Shown piece after piece: positions 26,005-35,800 of a stretch of 64,000 nt of DNA. The stretch is from Trachelipus rathkii (taxonomy: Eukaryota > Arthropoda > Malacostraca > Isopoda > Trachelipodidae). Location of the stretch: positions 1 through 64,000 of the forward strand of contig JABUQX010113624.1 in the NCBI GenBank assembly GCA_015478945.1, given 5' to 3'. Position 1 is the first letter of the stretch. The number at the start of each line of letters is the position of its first letter. A model generated the notes under the pieces. It saw only the letters and a program-made list of their open reading frames with translations, had not been told where the DNA came from and did not search any database. The translations under genes and the position numbers were made by a program.

Positions 26005-26070
26005 GGCGGAGGTGGGAGTTCAAAAAGTGAATGCGCTACCAATTGAACAATTTATACTTACAAGGGGAAG
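26005..26070 (-). other. tRNA-like 5' half (possible SINE head)
   Basis: Read on the minus strand, TTCAATTGGTAGCGCATTCA resembles the D-arm and start of the anticodon arm of a tRNA (A-box region). It is followed by TTTGAACTCC where a tRNA would be longer, so it is not an intact tRNA. It may be the head of a tRNA-derived SINE or a pseudo-tRNA. The match is short and judged by eye. Confidence 0.25.
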
Positions 26071-26480
26071 GTCGTGGTATAAAAGAAAATACTGAGACTG
26101 CTATACTAAAGATAAGAGTGTTAACTGATGACACTGTTGAGTGGTGGAAGCTAGGAAGGCGAGTGGTGTTAGTTATAGGGGGGTGGTTATGAGAGATAGA
26201 TTTTTAAAAAGCAGTGAGTGTTGTGAACGTCGTATCGGTTTGTAAATAGAGTCTACTCCTATGTGGAAAGAATGTGAAAAAGAACATGGCAGAGGAAGAA
26301 TGTGAGAAGGTTTGGAATGCGGAGAAGGAGAAGGTAATTGGAAAGTAAGGGGTTAATGGGATAGAAGGGTGGTGGAATTTGAAGAAGAATTTATGTGAGG
26401 ATGTAAGAGGACCTGAAGGTACATGTCGATGAGCAGATAATTTGATGTTGAGGACAGGTGAGTAGCTTATGTGTTGGAAT

Positions 26481-26970
26481 ATGACTTATATATATTATTT
26501 ATATAATATATATATATATATACAATATATATTATATATATAAATATATTTTTTTATATAATTTATAAGATATATATATAATACTTATATAAATATATAT
26601 ATTAATAATATAATAATATATTATATTTATATAATATCTATGTATATTATTTATATATATATATATATATATACATTATATATATATATATATTATATAA
26701 TATTATATATTATAGTATAGTTATATATATATATTATATATATATATATATATTATTTGATACGTATATTATATATAATATCTTTTACTTAATATATATA
26801 ATATTTAATATATATATATATATATTTATTATTATTATTATATATATACTTATATTTTATAATTATATATATTATATATTATATATTATTATATATTTAT
26901 ATAATTATATCTATATATTAATATCTATACTATATAATAATCTATATATTATATATATATATATTTGAAA
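26481..26970. repeat. (TA)n-like block
   Basis: AT-only, nearly continuous alternating TA for about 490 bp, highly self-complementary. Confidence 0.9.
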
Positions 26971-27509
26971 TCCCATACAATATTTATTAATGCTTCTACG
27001 TGATACAACATCGGCTTAATTTATGGTAAATAACATTGTTTTTGGTCTTAAGGCGTAGTATTCCCTAGCGAAGTACACTAATAGATTAAAACAGACTTCA
27101 TAATCTTTTAAACATGAATAAACCATTAAATACACATCAATTTATTACTCCATTTACACTGTCTCTACACACACACCAGCTACATTCATATTTTATATAT
27201 TATTTTTAAATTAACCAATCTGAAAGTTTGTATTCTAGATTTTAATACTTATTACACAAATAGTTGTTACAAATAACGTTTTAATAGGCAAAAAAATAAC
27301 ATCCATGAGATCTGGCACTAAGACCTGTGATGTAAATGCCAACTAAGGATTTAATTGACTAAACAACAGTCCTTTATAACAATTTAACCAAATTACACTT
27401 TTGTTTGATTCTTTTAATCATCCATATAAACCTAAATACTTTAATATACTTTATTTATATGAGAACATACAAACTTTTTTTTTTTTAAACCTTTCAAATA
27501 TAAACTTAC
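26971..27509 (-). other. DEK intron or flank, no exon recognised
   Basis: AT-rich, balanced-strand DNA just downstream (on the minus strand) of the SAP-box exon. It begins with a consensus donor GTAAGT at 27504-27509. I searched it by eye for the next DEK coding segment and found none. Confidence 0.5.
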
Positions 27510-27660
27510 TGAACTACGGCGACTTGACTGTGGAATATTTTTCCCGGTGTCGTGAGGCTCGAGGAGGAAATCAATTATTCTTTCAACAAGGTCCCCTTTG
27601 ATACCTTTTCTCTCAAGGCCTAATACAACTAACAGCTTTTTAAGTTCTGAATTAACAACC
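27510..27660 (-). CDS. DEK: DEK homologue, exon encoding the SAP box
   Basis: This internal exon of 151 nt encodes 50 residues including SELKKLLVVLGLERKG and DLVERIIDFLLEP. That is the helix-turn-helix SAP box of DEK, a nuclear chromatin protein that binds DNA (notably cruciform or distorted DNA) and histones and takes part in chromatin architecture and mRNA splicing. The residues after it (H-DTGKNIPQ) match the DEK continuation after the box. The boundaries are clear on the minus strand: TTATTTCAG acceptor before 27660 and GTAAGT donor starting at 27509. The first base completes a codon begun in the exon at 33795-33949 and the exon ends on a codon boundary. No stop or frameshift is present, unlike every transposon nearby, so the gene is probably functional. 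Neighbouring 3' exons were not found in the window. Family recognition is from memory of DEK sequence; the splice fit is seen directly. Confidence 0.9.
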
Positions 27661-27769
27661 CTGAAATAAATACACGTAAAAATTAGAAAATAATCATGAA
27701 TTTCCCCATTATCGTACAGTTTACTCTTTTGCCCTGCACTTAGATACATCTTCATTAAAAACACAAACA

Positions 27770-27774
27770 AGTAT
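27770..27774. repeat. Target-site duplication, left copy
   Basis: AGTAT immediately before the 5' LTR. The right flank is GGTAT (32797-32801), identical over GTAT. A 5-bp duplication is standard for copia integrase, and the one mismatch fits age. Confidence 0.7.
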
Positions 27775-28226
27775 TGTTTCGTTTTGTTTTAGTTTATTTT
27801 CATTTTATTTATTGATGATTAGTAATGTCTATCTTATCTTTAATTATAGAAGTATAAATTTATTATTTAAAGGTAGTGGTGTGCTCCCTTTTTTGATTAT
27901 TGGTTTTGTATATAGTGGGTTCATAAGAGGGGGTGGGGGAGCTGAACTCAAATAGCAAAGTAATAAGTTGGTCCTGTGCTGGATCGGAGCTACAAAGCTG
28001 AGCAAGGGCAGGCTCACGTATCCTAGCTTGCTACATAAGAAGAAAAGTAATTTATAGTCAATATATTATTTATAACTGCAAATATTGTAAATACATTTGA
28101 GAAACGTCTGGTTGAATGAAAGTGTTCTGCTGATCATCTATTTCATTCATAACTTTGAGGTAAGCCATTTTGTGTTTGTTCATTGTTTACTTAGGCAAGC
28201 TTAAATAATTTTTATTTATTTTTTCA
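27775..28226 (+). repeat. Copia-type 5' LTR
   Basis: A 452-bp direct repeat of 32335-32796, starting TG (TGTTTCGTTTTG) and ending CA (TTTTTTCA). Shared blocks include GGATCGGAGCTACAAAGCTG, CTGATCATCTATTTCATTCA and ACTTTGAGGTAAGCCATTTT. It differs from the 3' LTR by numerous substitutions and small indels, so the insertion is not recent. It should hold the element's promoter; no single TATA box stands out. Confidence 0.92.
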
Positions 28227-28227
28227 G

Positions 28228-28240
28228 TGGTAGCAGAGCG
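28228..28240 (+). promoter_or_regulatory. Primer-binding site, initiator tRNA-Met
   Basis: TGGTAGCAGAGCG lies one base after the 5' LTR. Its first 11-12 bases complement the 3' end of initiator methionine tRNA, the usual primer of copia elements. Confidence 0.88.
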
Positions 28241-28315
28241 TAGTTATGTTACGCTATGCTCTGAGGTCTAAGTTAGTTCATTGGTTATATTGTAGTTGGT
28301 TGTCGTGTTGTTGTT

Positions 28316-29215
28316 ATGGGAAAGGAAAATGAAGTGGTGAAAAGAGAAAGAACAAAAAGTGCGTGTCCGGTATTTAAAAGTGAGGGAAATTGTACAAATA
28401 AATATGAGGCATGGAAAAAGAGAGTAAATTGGTGGTATAGGGTGGAAGGAAAAGAGCATGAGTGTCCAGGTGGAGCAATTCTATTGAATCTAGGAGAAAA
28501 AGCATTTGAACGAGTGTGTGATATAGAGTTGGAAGGGTTAGAAAAGGATTGAGACTGAAGAAAGTATTGACCGAATTGTACAACAGTTAAGGAAAAGAAG
28601 TGCAGTGTGACAAGTACAATAGGATCTTAGATTTCTTTTACATAAAGAGAGGAAATGAGGAAAGTAAGAGTATTGAGAGTATGTGAATAAATAGGAGATT
28701 ATCGAAAGAAACTAAGACATGTAGTGTTTGCACTTGTTGGAAGGTGCAAATTTTAATGAGAATCAGAGGCAAATGGTTGTCGTCGTATTGTGGTAAGGGT
28801 GCATGGGGAATTTAAAACATTTAAAGATGCCTTGTTAAATGTATGTGAAGGTTTGGGTAGAAAGAATGAGAGAAGTGGGTGGTATACAAATGAAATAGAA
28901 GAGGTTGAAAGAGCAATTTTTTTGAGGGAGAAGAATGAACAAGAAGAATAGATGATATGATCAAGTGATGGAATGTGTGGTATGCAGATCATTAATCATT
29001 TTAGTGCTGCTTATCCTGAGAGGGGGTCAGGGGCAGTATAGGGGTGGGAATGATAGAGGAAAGAATGGTGGAAGAGGATATGAAAGATGAGGAGAACCTA
29101 GAAGTTTTGGAAGAGGACGAGGAAGATGGATGACTGAAGAAACAAGAAGGGGTAGCAGTATATACTTTAATGAAAAGTGTGATTGGAGGGGAGGAAAAAA
29201 AGAATGAGGAAATAT
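28316..29215 (+). pseudogene. Copia element gag remnant
   Basis: Gag start of the copia element, which would make the nucleocapsid protein of virus-like particles. The first frame is intact from the ATG at 28316 to about 28552 (78 codons) and includes FKSEGNCTNKYEAWKKRVNW, a typical gag N-terminal segment in which the protein binds and measures its own particle. After that the frame is lost through indels and stops. An arginine/glycine-rich stretch (about 29036-29135, e.g. RSFGRGRGRW) marks the nucleic-acid-binding C-terminal part. A proper CCHC zinc knuckle is not visible. Minus-strand frames across this part (28268-28583, 28753-29243) are antisense shadows. Confidence 0.75.
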
Positions 29216-29640
29216 GTGGCAATTGTGGATACAGGTTGTTCAAAAAATGTAATTGGTGAAAAGGACTAGGCCGAGTGATAGGAGGTACGAGTTAAGGTAT
29301 GGAAGGTATAAATGTGAATTATGTTTTTGGAGACACTACATATAAAAGTGTTAAAAGGATGAATATACCTTGTTGTATAAGAGGTAGGAGGTTTTTAAGA
29401 AAGGAAGTGGTAAATGGGCATATTCCGTGGTTACTAGCGTATAAATCATTGAAAAATTTGAATGTTAGGATATGTCTTAAGAATAACGAGGTGACTATAG
29501 TCAAGTTAGATAATATAACGGTTCAGCGTAAGGTAAGTAGGAAAGGTCATCTGAAAATAGGTCTAATAGAAAGGGTGAGAAAGGACGTCTGGTGGGTGAG
29601 GGACATAAAAGGGATGTTAAAAAGGTAAGACCATAAACGG
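29216..29640 (+). pseudogene. Copia element protease remnant
   Basis: The aspartic protease of the copia polyprotein is marked by VDTGCSKNVIG at about 29225-29257, which keeps the catalytic D-T-G triad. After a frame change, the open frame 29299-29628 continues with YVFGDTTYKSVKR and GHIPWLLAYKSLKN, matching the usual C-terminal half of copia proteases. The enzyme would cleave the Gag-Pol polyprotein. It is inactive here because the parts are in different frames. Confidence 0.75.
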
Positions 29641-30455
29641 CAGAGTTCATAAGTTACATTTACAGTTTGGGCACCCAAGTAAAAAAAAATTTCAAATATT
29701 GGTTAGTGAAGCATATGGTGAAGAGAAAAACTAAGCGATGAATGGGAGTATAAAAGAATGCATAGGTGAAGTTAGTGATGGGTGTGAGGTTTGTGTGAAG
29801 TTTAGAAAAATGACTAGTAGGCATGTGGTGGGTTTCCCGTTAGCTGGGATCTTTAATAAGACGGTTGCTTTGGATCTTGAGGAAATTGATTGCAATGTTT
29901 CTTGTTTATAGTAGATTTAGGTACCAGGTATTCTTAGGCGTGTTGGGTGAGAAGCAAAGAACCAAAAGAAATTGTGGAAAAGGTGTTGGAATAATGGATA
30001 AGTGTATTTGGGGCGCCAGAAAGATTGAGTGATAAACGGTTTTTAAAGTTCCAGAATGAAGAAATGAAAGGTTTGTGTGGAAGGTTCAGTATGGTTCAAT
30101 GGGCAACTGCTGTGGAGTAATGGTTAATGTGAGAAAATGGTAGGGTTGTTGAAAGAGTTCCGTGAGAAAAATAAAGGATGAGGGAGAGAGTAGGAATGTG
30201 AGTTTAATTGGTCAGCGGTAACTAAGAATTAGCCTTCTAAACAGGAATGGGTATTTCCTTAATCAGTTGGTATTTGGGAAAAACGGGAGGTTATAATTAC
30301 ACTACTGAAGAGTAGGCTAGTATGGGGGTTTTGGGGATTGAGGGTGATATTTTGTTCACATATTTGGAGGGTATTAAGTTAGTAATACACATCAGGCAGG
30401 AAGCAGATTTAAGGATTAAGAGAGCGAAGGGTCAGGTCAAATATGGGAGCATAAC
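29641..30455 (+). pseudogene. Copia element integrase remnant (zinc finger and core)
   Basis: Integrase of the copia element. The HHCC zinc finger is recognisable: HKLHLQFGHPS at about 29648-29680 and CEVC at 29783-29794. The core follows with VALDLEEID near 29865-29891, carrying a probable first catalytic Asp. Later core segments are spread over several frames with stops, so the DDE triad is not intact in one reading frame. The position after the protease and before the reverse transcriptase is the order that defines Ty1/copia rather than Ty3/gypsy. Confidence 0.75.
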
Positions 30456-30854
30456 ATGGATTTAGCTGCAGCTGGGGGAAATGCTTATTATAGAAGGGAT
30501 ATTGATAAAGACTGGAGGAGTCCTGCACAAGTTAGAGGTCATGATGGGAAGACGGTTGTGGTTAAGCATGGAGGGTTATTAAGGGAGGTGGCTAGGGTGT
30601 ATATAGCTAGATTGGCGGGTGTTCCGACTGATAATGTTGTGGAAGAGATAAATGATGAAGTGAAGGAGAATGAAAGGGGTAAATCTGGTGAGGGAGAGAG
30701 AACTAGGATAGATGATGAATTTATGGAATATGATGATGTGAGAACGAATGTTCCTGTAGAACAACCAGAGGCCTCAGAAATTGTTCAGGAAAAAGTTAAG
30801 ATAGGAAAAAGGTACAAATTGTTAATAAGAAAAGTAATGAGAGTATTGACGTGA
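30456..30854 (+). pseudogene. Copia integrase C-terminal domain and linker
   Basis: Open frame of 132 codons. YYRRDIDKDWRSPAQVRGHD followed by GKTVVVKHGG is the small beta-barrel at the end of copia integrases (W-x-G/S-P-x-x-V-x-G-x-D-G-K pattern). The rest is an acidic linker rich in E and D leading toward the reverse transcriptase. The ATG at 30456 is internal to the original polyprotein and is not a real start. Confidence 0.75.
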
Positions 30855-31850
30855 AGGTGCTCAGTAGAGCTGGTAAGGCTAACAGTAAGTACTGGAGTGA
30901 TTCATATAATATCAGGAATGTAGGTACAGGTGAGTGTAGTTGGACTGATTATATTGAGGATCAAGAGGAGGTATGGGTGTGGAATGGGATGAAGAAAGTT
31001 TTGACTGCTCTAAACTGAAAGAAATTCATAATTGGGAAGCGAATGATGTGTTTAAAATGGTTAAAGATAAGGGTCAGAAATGGTACCCTTTAGAAGGGTG
31101 GTTATGGAGGAGTAAAGGGGGGAAAGGAAGTGTGTAAGGCAAGGGGTTTTGAAGAGGGAGAAGACTTAATAACTGAGGCGCCTACTTGTTCTGGTGAAGT
31201 GTTAAGATTGTGTTGAGTATAATAAAGAGGGAAGAATGGAAGTGTAACTCGATAGATATAAAATCAGCATATTTGCAAGGTGATGCGATTGGAAGGTGGG
31301 CGTATGTGATACCCACAAAAGAAGCAAAGAAGAATGTATCCGGGAGTTAAAGAAAACTGTCTAAGGTTTCAAAGATGATGCAAGAGCATGGTATGATAAG
31401 GTGGTTGCGTAGATTGTTGAACTAGGAGGGGCGAAAAGTAAACTGAACCGATTTATGTGGAAAAAGGAAGGAGTCTAATTGGGATAATATGTACACCTGT
31501 GGATGATTTTGCTTTGGTGGTTCTGATTTTTTATGAAAACTGTTATAAAAGTTATCAAAGAAAGGCTGGAGATAGGATCTGAAGATGCGCAAGGATTTAA
31601 ATATATAGGGGTGAATATACATGAGCAAGAAAGTGGTGTTTGGCTGGAACAAGATAAGTATGTAGAGAGTATCAGTTTTATGGATAAGAGATTTTTATGG
31701 TGAAAAAGCAAATGGAAATTAAGGAATTGACTCTTGAATAGATCTTTGATGGATCAGATGAATTGGGTGAGTGGGAAAACAAGGCCTGATCTGTGTTAGG
31801 TGGTAAGTGAAAGAAGTAAGTTTTCTAAAGGTGGTAAGGTATAGGAGATG
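30855..31850 (+). pseudogene. Copia element reverse transcriptase remnant
   Basis: Reverse transcriptase of the copia element. SIDIKSAYLQGD at 31249-31284 is the copia motif that carries the first catalytic Asp, and VDDF at 31499-31510 holds the catalytic Asp pair (Y/H-V-D-D in active relatives). Later FKYIGVNI (about 31595-31620) matches the following block. The domain is broken by stops and frame changes, so no active enzyme can be made. The minus-strand open frames at 31422-32078 are antisense. Confidence 0.8.
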
Positions 31851-32334
31851 CGCAAACTGATAAATGTTATAAAGAGTGGAAAGGGGACTAATATGGGTAT
31901 ATGGTCGAGTACTTTGGTAAGGAAGATTAAAGTGAAAGTGTACACTGATGCGTCTTATGATATGGACGGTAGTATTAATCCTCAGGTTGGTTACATTGTT
32001 GCTCTTAAGGATATGAAAGGTAATAGGTGTCCTATGCATGACAGTTGAGGTGTACGAGAAGGGCTGCAAGGTCGACAATTGAGGCGAAAGTGATTGCTTT
32101 TATTGAGGGAACTGAAGCTGGTATATATCTTGTAGAATGTTTGAGAGAAGTGGTTGGGGGAGAAAGTTTAAATGTTGTGTAGTATATACGGATAACAAGA
32201 TTTTTTGAAGGTTGAGTGGGTGGATACTAGGCATCAATTGGCTGACGTGTTTACTAAAAAGAGGGTGGACGTTAAAAGAATAAAAGATTTTGTAGAAGGT
32301 AAAAGGGGAAGGAGCTGGAGAGAAAGGTATAAAA
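31851..32334 (+). pseudogene. Copia element RNase H remnant
   Basis: Last domain of the copia polyprotein, which removes RNA from the RNA-DNA hybrid. The 66-codon frame from 31848 holds KVYTDASYD with the catalytic Asp in TDAS at 31944-31955 and QVGYIVALKD. The conserved copia terminus HQLADVFTKK ends at about 32261. Pieces lie in different frames. A purine-rich AAAAGGGGAAGGAG tract at about 32301-32314 is a plausible polypurine tract, some 20 bases before the 3' LTR. Confidence 0.8.
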
Positions 32335-32796
32335 TGTTTGTTGTTTAGTTTATTTTTATTTTATTATTTATTAATGATTAGTAATGTCTCTATCTTTTCT
32401 TTAATTATAGAAGTATAAGTTTTTATTCAAAGGTAGTGGTGTGCTCCTTTTTTTTTATTATTGGTTTTGTATGTAGTGGGTTCATAAGAGGGGGATGAGC
32501 TGAAACCAAATAGCAAAGTAAAGTTAAAGTTGTTCTAGTACTGTACTGGATCGGAGCTACAAAGCTGAGCAAGGGCAGGCACATATATCCTAGCTTGCAA
32601 CATAAGAAGAATAATTTAATTATAGTCAAGATATTTATAATTGTAAATACTGTAAATACATTTGTGAGAGAGGGTCTGGTTGAAATAAAAGTGTCTGCTG
32701 ATCATCTATTTCATTCATAACTTTGAGGTAAGCCATTTTGTCTGTTTGTTCATTGTTTAGTTAGGGTAGGTTAAAATATAAAAAAATTTTTTTTCA
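32335..32796 (+). repeat. Copia-type 3' LTR
   Basis: A 462-bp copy of the 5' LTR beginning TGTTTGTTG and ending TTTTTTCA. It is followed by GGTAT, the right target-site copy. Indels relative to the 5' LTR include an insertion around 32530-32545. Confidence 0.92.
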
Positions 32797-33794
32797 GGTA
32801 TTGGTAACATTTTAATAATCACCTAAATGTTAAATGCTGTCGTTAACATATAAGAAACTAAAATGCTTTCATCATCATCACATCATATAGGTCAGTCATG
32901 ATACTAATATGTGTGCATGTAAAGAAAGGCAAAATACTATTGTATCAAAAAAAATTGACAATGAACACTTAAATTTGTAATTTTTAAGTATAAATCTGGC
33001 TTACTCTATATTAAGTGTTCTTAAATTGAGAAAGCCAGTGGCTTTTAATGCCAATCCTGATAGGTGTCTGTCTGTTAATGTGCTATGTAAATGGCAAATT
33101 TGATTATATACAACTTTAGCAGAGCCTCTACTGCTTTCCTTATGCATATGTTTAACAAATATTAACACATGAATCTTTCCAATTCATGGAAGCTTATAAA
33201 AATTTTAAATGATTGTTTTTTTTGATGTAGCAATTCATTGCTCTCATGCAAGATCAGGATCGACTTTGAAAATTTTATAAACAATTGTCTTGTATGGAAT
33301 TAACATAGGCTAAGCAATCTGAGAGCAGAAAAAGTGCCAATCTAATCAGAATATACAACAAAAAAGTACGAAATTAATTTATACAATGATAAAAAGGGAT
33401 TATTCATTTTATTTTTTAAGTGGTTTATATTTTGGCAGGTTCTTCGTTGCCCACTAGGGTTGGTCAACACACTGCACCACAATGTACCGGTTCTGTGGCG
33501 AAAATTCTGGTGCACGGGCCAACTATGCTATATATGTATTAATCAATAGTTTTTGTTTGTTTAATTCACTTTGTGTCTGTAAAGAAACAGCACCGTCAAA
33601 GTAAAACTGAGTAATTAATAACTGGATTTGCGAAAAATATTTTGAGGTCTGTTTAGATATAAAGTTAACAATTTATTTGCTTTTCCTCCTACTGACGCAA
33701 AAATGAATAATATACACGAGTATTTGTCTTAAATTCTGTTCATGTAAATTAGCAATTAAACCTAAAACAGATAAAAAAAAAGAATATCATTTAC
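32797..33794 (-). other. DEK intron, upstream part
   Basis: AT-rich intronic DNA. A patch of about 110 bp with balanced composition at 33435-33545 (TGCACCACAATGTACCGGTT) stands out and may be a small repeat fragment. No exon seen. Confidence 0.55.
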
Positions 33795-33949
33795 TTCTCT
33801 AAGCTTGCTTTCTTCCTCTCTAGTGCTTTATCTTCTCTAGAAAATGGGAAACCTTTAAATTTGTACAAGTTCTTTTTAATTTCCGATGCTGTTCCCGGGC
33901 GATTATAAGCTAGCCTATGTAGTAACTTCAGGTCTTCAGTGGGTGTTTT
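33795..33949 (-). CDS. DEK: DEK homologue, exon upstream of the SAP box
   Basis: This internal exon of 155 nt encodes 51 residues plus two bases. It includes LHRLAYNRPGTASEIKKN and FKGFPFSRED. This is one of the most conserved stretches of DEK proteins (human DEK has LHKLLYNRPGT and QFSGFPF here), lying directly before the SAP box. It forms part of the DNA-binding core together with the next exon. Boundaries on the minus strand: acceptor TTAATTAG before 33949, donor GTAAAT from 33794. It starts in phase 0 and ends with AA, which the G at 27660 completes to Lys, so the two exons are consecutive. The lysine/glutamate-rich end (LERKKASLEK) runs into the SAP helix. The frame is intact. Upstream exons were not found within the window, so the gene probably extends further on the minus strand, beyond the LINE cluster. 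Confidence 0.93.
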
Positions 33950-34849
33950 CTAATTAAAAAGAAAAGAAAAAAAAATTAATTATGGGACGTTTTAAAGCAA
34001 AATTTCCCAACAATGCGAGTACAATTAAAAACTAAATAAATTTATTTAATAGGCCTATAGCTATAAGTTTTATCTTATTGTTTATTATTATACTTCTGTG
34101 AGATTAATTAAGTTTTAATTAATAATAATAATGGTGATGGTGAAGGACACAAAACTGTAAGAATTGAGAGGGGAGGGGAAGGAACATTTTTCAAGTAGGC
34201 AATAAATCTCCAGTGTTTTATACCTATGGAATACGCATCATCAGTTGTGATGGATACTAGCTTTTAAAATGAATTTGTTTTCAATCATTTGTATTCAATC
34301 AAACAAGATATCCAAGTATCAAAAATAGATGATCCAGTTAGGCCAGTTTCCAAATATTTTAATAACATTCCTTCTCATAGTGTGCAACGTATCTACAAAT
34401 AGTAGTCAAAAATAGCTATACTACTACTAACTTTGAATTCAATAAAAAAAAAATTCTCCTTTTTTATTTTTATAATTAGTAGGGTCTTCAGCAGAAAGAT
34501 TTTTTATCAATTCATCTCCAAACCAAATGGCTATTAAAGATTTAATTGAGAACGAAGAAATTTCCAAAGGTTAAATCGGTAAGTTCCTGTGCATAAATTA
34601 TGGATGTTCTAATCGAAGGTATGAATTAAATATTGGAAACTATGTAAAAGGTACAGGAATGATGTACAACGCAGGAAACCATTTGTTAGAGAAAAGGAAA
34701 AAGAAATGCATAGCAAAGTAAAGAGATTACATTTGCTTATTTCTGGTTAATCACACATTTCTTCATTACAGATGCTATACGAATTAAATAGACTTAGTAA
34801 AATATAAAATCCACACCACCCCTCTTCTAGAGATCTTACAGACATACCT
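33950..34849. other. Probable DEK intron, no exon recognised
   Basis: AT-rich DNA upstream of the DEK exon. At 34484-34571 a + strand segment is preceded by a pyrimidine-rich AG site and reads NQMAIKDLIENEEISKG before a stop. The other strand is open there too, so I do not call it an exon. No DEK N-terminal segment was found. Confidence 0.45.
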
Positions 34850-35046
34850 ATGACTTATATCCCTATGTGTAGGGGAGAAAGAATTGCCCACAGAATAAGT
34901 CCTGCGTGTCGTTGAAGGCGACACAGGGACGGTGGTAGTTGGGTTGGCTGCCCACTACCACTTATCTTTTGCCAGAAATGCTAATGCATGCCTACGAGAA
35001 AGTTGCGATCGCCGTAAACGGCCTTCTATCTTTCGGCGAAAATGTA
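34850..35046 (+). repeat. LINE family A, copy A1: 5' leader
   Basis: The non-coding start of a LINE, from about TATCCCTATGTGTAGGGGAG through CCTGCGTGTCGTTGAAGGCG. Near-identical leader sequence is, to my knowledge, common in decapod genomes, where it precedes this LINE family. It directly precedes the endonuclease start at 35047. Confidence 0.6.
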
Positions 35047-35800
35047 TGAATCGTATGGGTACATGGAATGTCAGAGGAATAAATGTTGAGGAGAAGAGGA
35101 GAGAGGTAATGGATGTATTTAGAAAGGGCAAATTTGATTTGCTAGCTTGACTGAAACAAAGTTGAAAGGTAGTCGGGGAGACGAGTGGTGCTGTGTGAAA
35201 TGTGTGTGTGCTGGTTTGGAAAGGAATGAGAGGGGGAGAGGAGTTGCAGTTCTGATGAGTGACTTGTGGTACAGAGCTATGGTAGACTTTGTGTGTGTGA
35301 GTACTAGAATTCTAATGGTTAAATTTAAGTTTAAAAAGGTCAAGGTATGTGTAGTTGTGACATATGGTCCATCTGAGGGTAATGTTGGAGAGTGCGATTT
35401 TCTGGGATAATCTGAATGATGTTTTGGATGGGGTGAGTAAGAGCTTCAGACTGATTGTGTTGGGTGACCTAAATGGTTGGGTAGGTGATCAAAAAAGGGA
35501 TGGTATAATAGGTGGTTTTAGGGTGTCGTGAGAAAATGAGAATAATGGTAGGAAGGTGAATTGATTTCTGTGAGGAGAGAGGTGGTATCGAAGTGAAAAG
35601 TTCCTTTTAACGCACAGATAGAGAGTATTCATAAGTATATGGGAGTTGGGGTAGGTAGAGATATGTAATAAAATTGTATGAAGGAAGTGAAAAGTATGAT
35701 TGATTTTATATTGGTGAAGATGTTGAAGTATGTGTTGGATGTTAAATCAATGAGTGAGGGGGTTAGCAATGGGATTATCGGATCATTGCTATTTTATGTA
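35047..35800 (+). pseudogene. LINE A1 apurinic-type endonuclease remnant
   Basis: N-terminal endonuclease of LINE ORF2, which nicks target DNA to prime reverse transcription. Landmarks appear in order: GTWNVRGINVEEKRREVMDV near 35059, LTETKL across a one-base frame change at about 35147 (the catalytic Glu is kept), RGVAVLMSDLWYR, VVVTYGPSEGN near 35355, VLGDLNGWVGD at about 35457-35489, and the terminal GLSDH with SDH at 35778-35786. The frame changes several times. The likely original ATG is at 35047 or 35056; the upstream ATG at 34932 lies in the leader. Confidence 0.82.

Larger units (their letters stand above)
24861..26480 (+). other. G/A-skewed block, probable decayed transposon
   Basis: About 1.6 kb of purine-rich + strand between two TA blocks. 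Short + frames look protein-like (for example NNRYLRKQDMDTDRLDMWSR near 25588-25647) but are quickly broken. The 173-codon minus-strand frame at 24912-25433 is S/L/P/H-rich, typical of antisense to purine-rich DNA, and has no recognisable domain. No family is assigned. Confidence 0.3.
27661..33794 (-). other. DEK intron (6134 bp) hosting a copia element
   Basis: Intron between the two DEK exons, read on the minus strand: donor GTAAAT at 33789-33794, acceptor TTATTTCAG ending at 27661. Most of it (27775-32796) is a copia-type LTR element inserted in the opposite transcriptional orientation. Removing the element and one target copy leaves an intron of about 1.1 kb. Splicing joins AA from the upstream exon to G of the downstream exon to give AAG (Lys), with no frame problem. 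Confidence 0.85.

Noticed and set aside
29807..29823. AAATGACTAGTAG in the copia integrase, also found in both units of the 478-bp tandem
   Set aside because: Only about 13 bases are shared and the flanks do not align, so it is most likely coincidence.
31422..32078. Minus-strand frames up to 119 codons
   Set aside because: Antisense to the copia RT and RNase H, which have clear motifs on the + strand.
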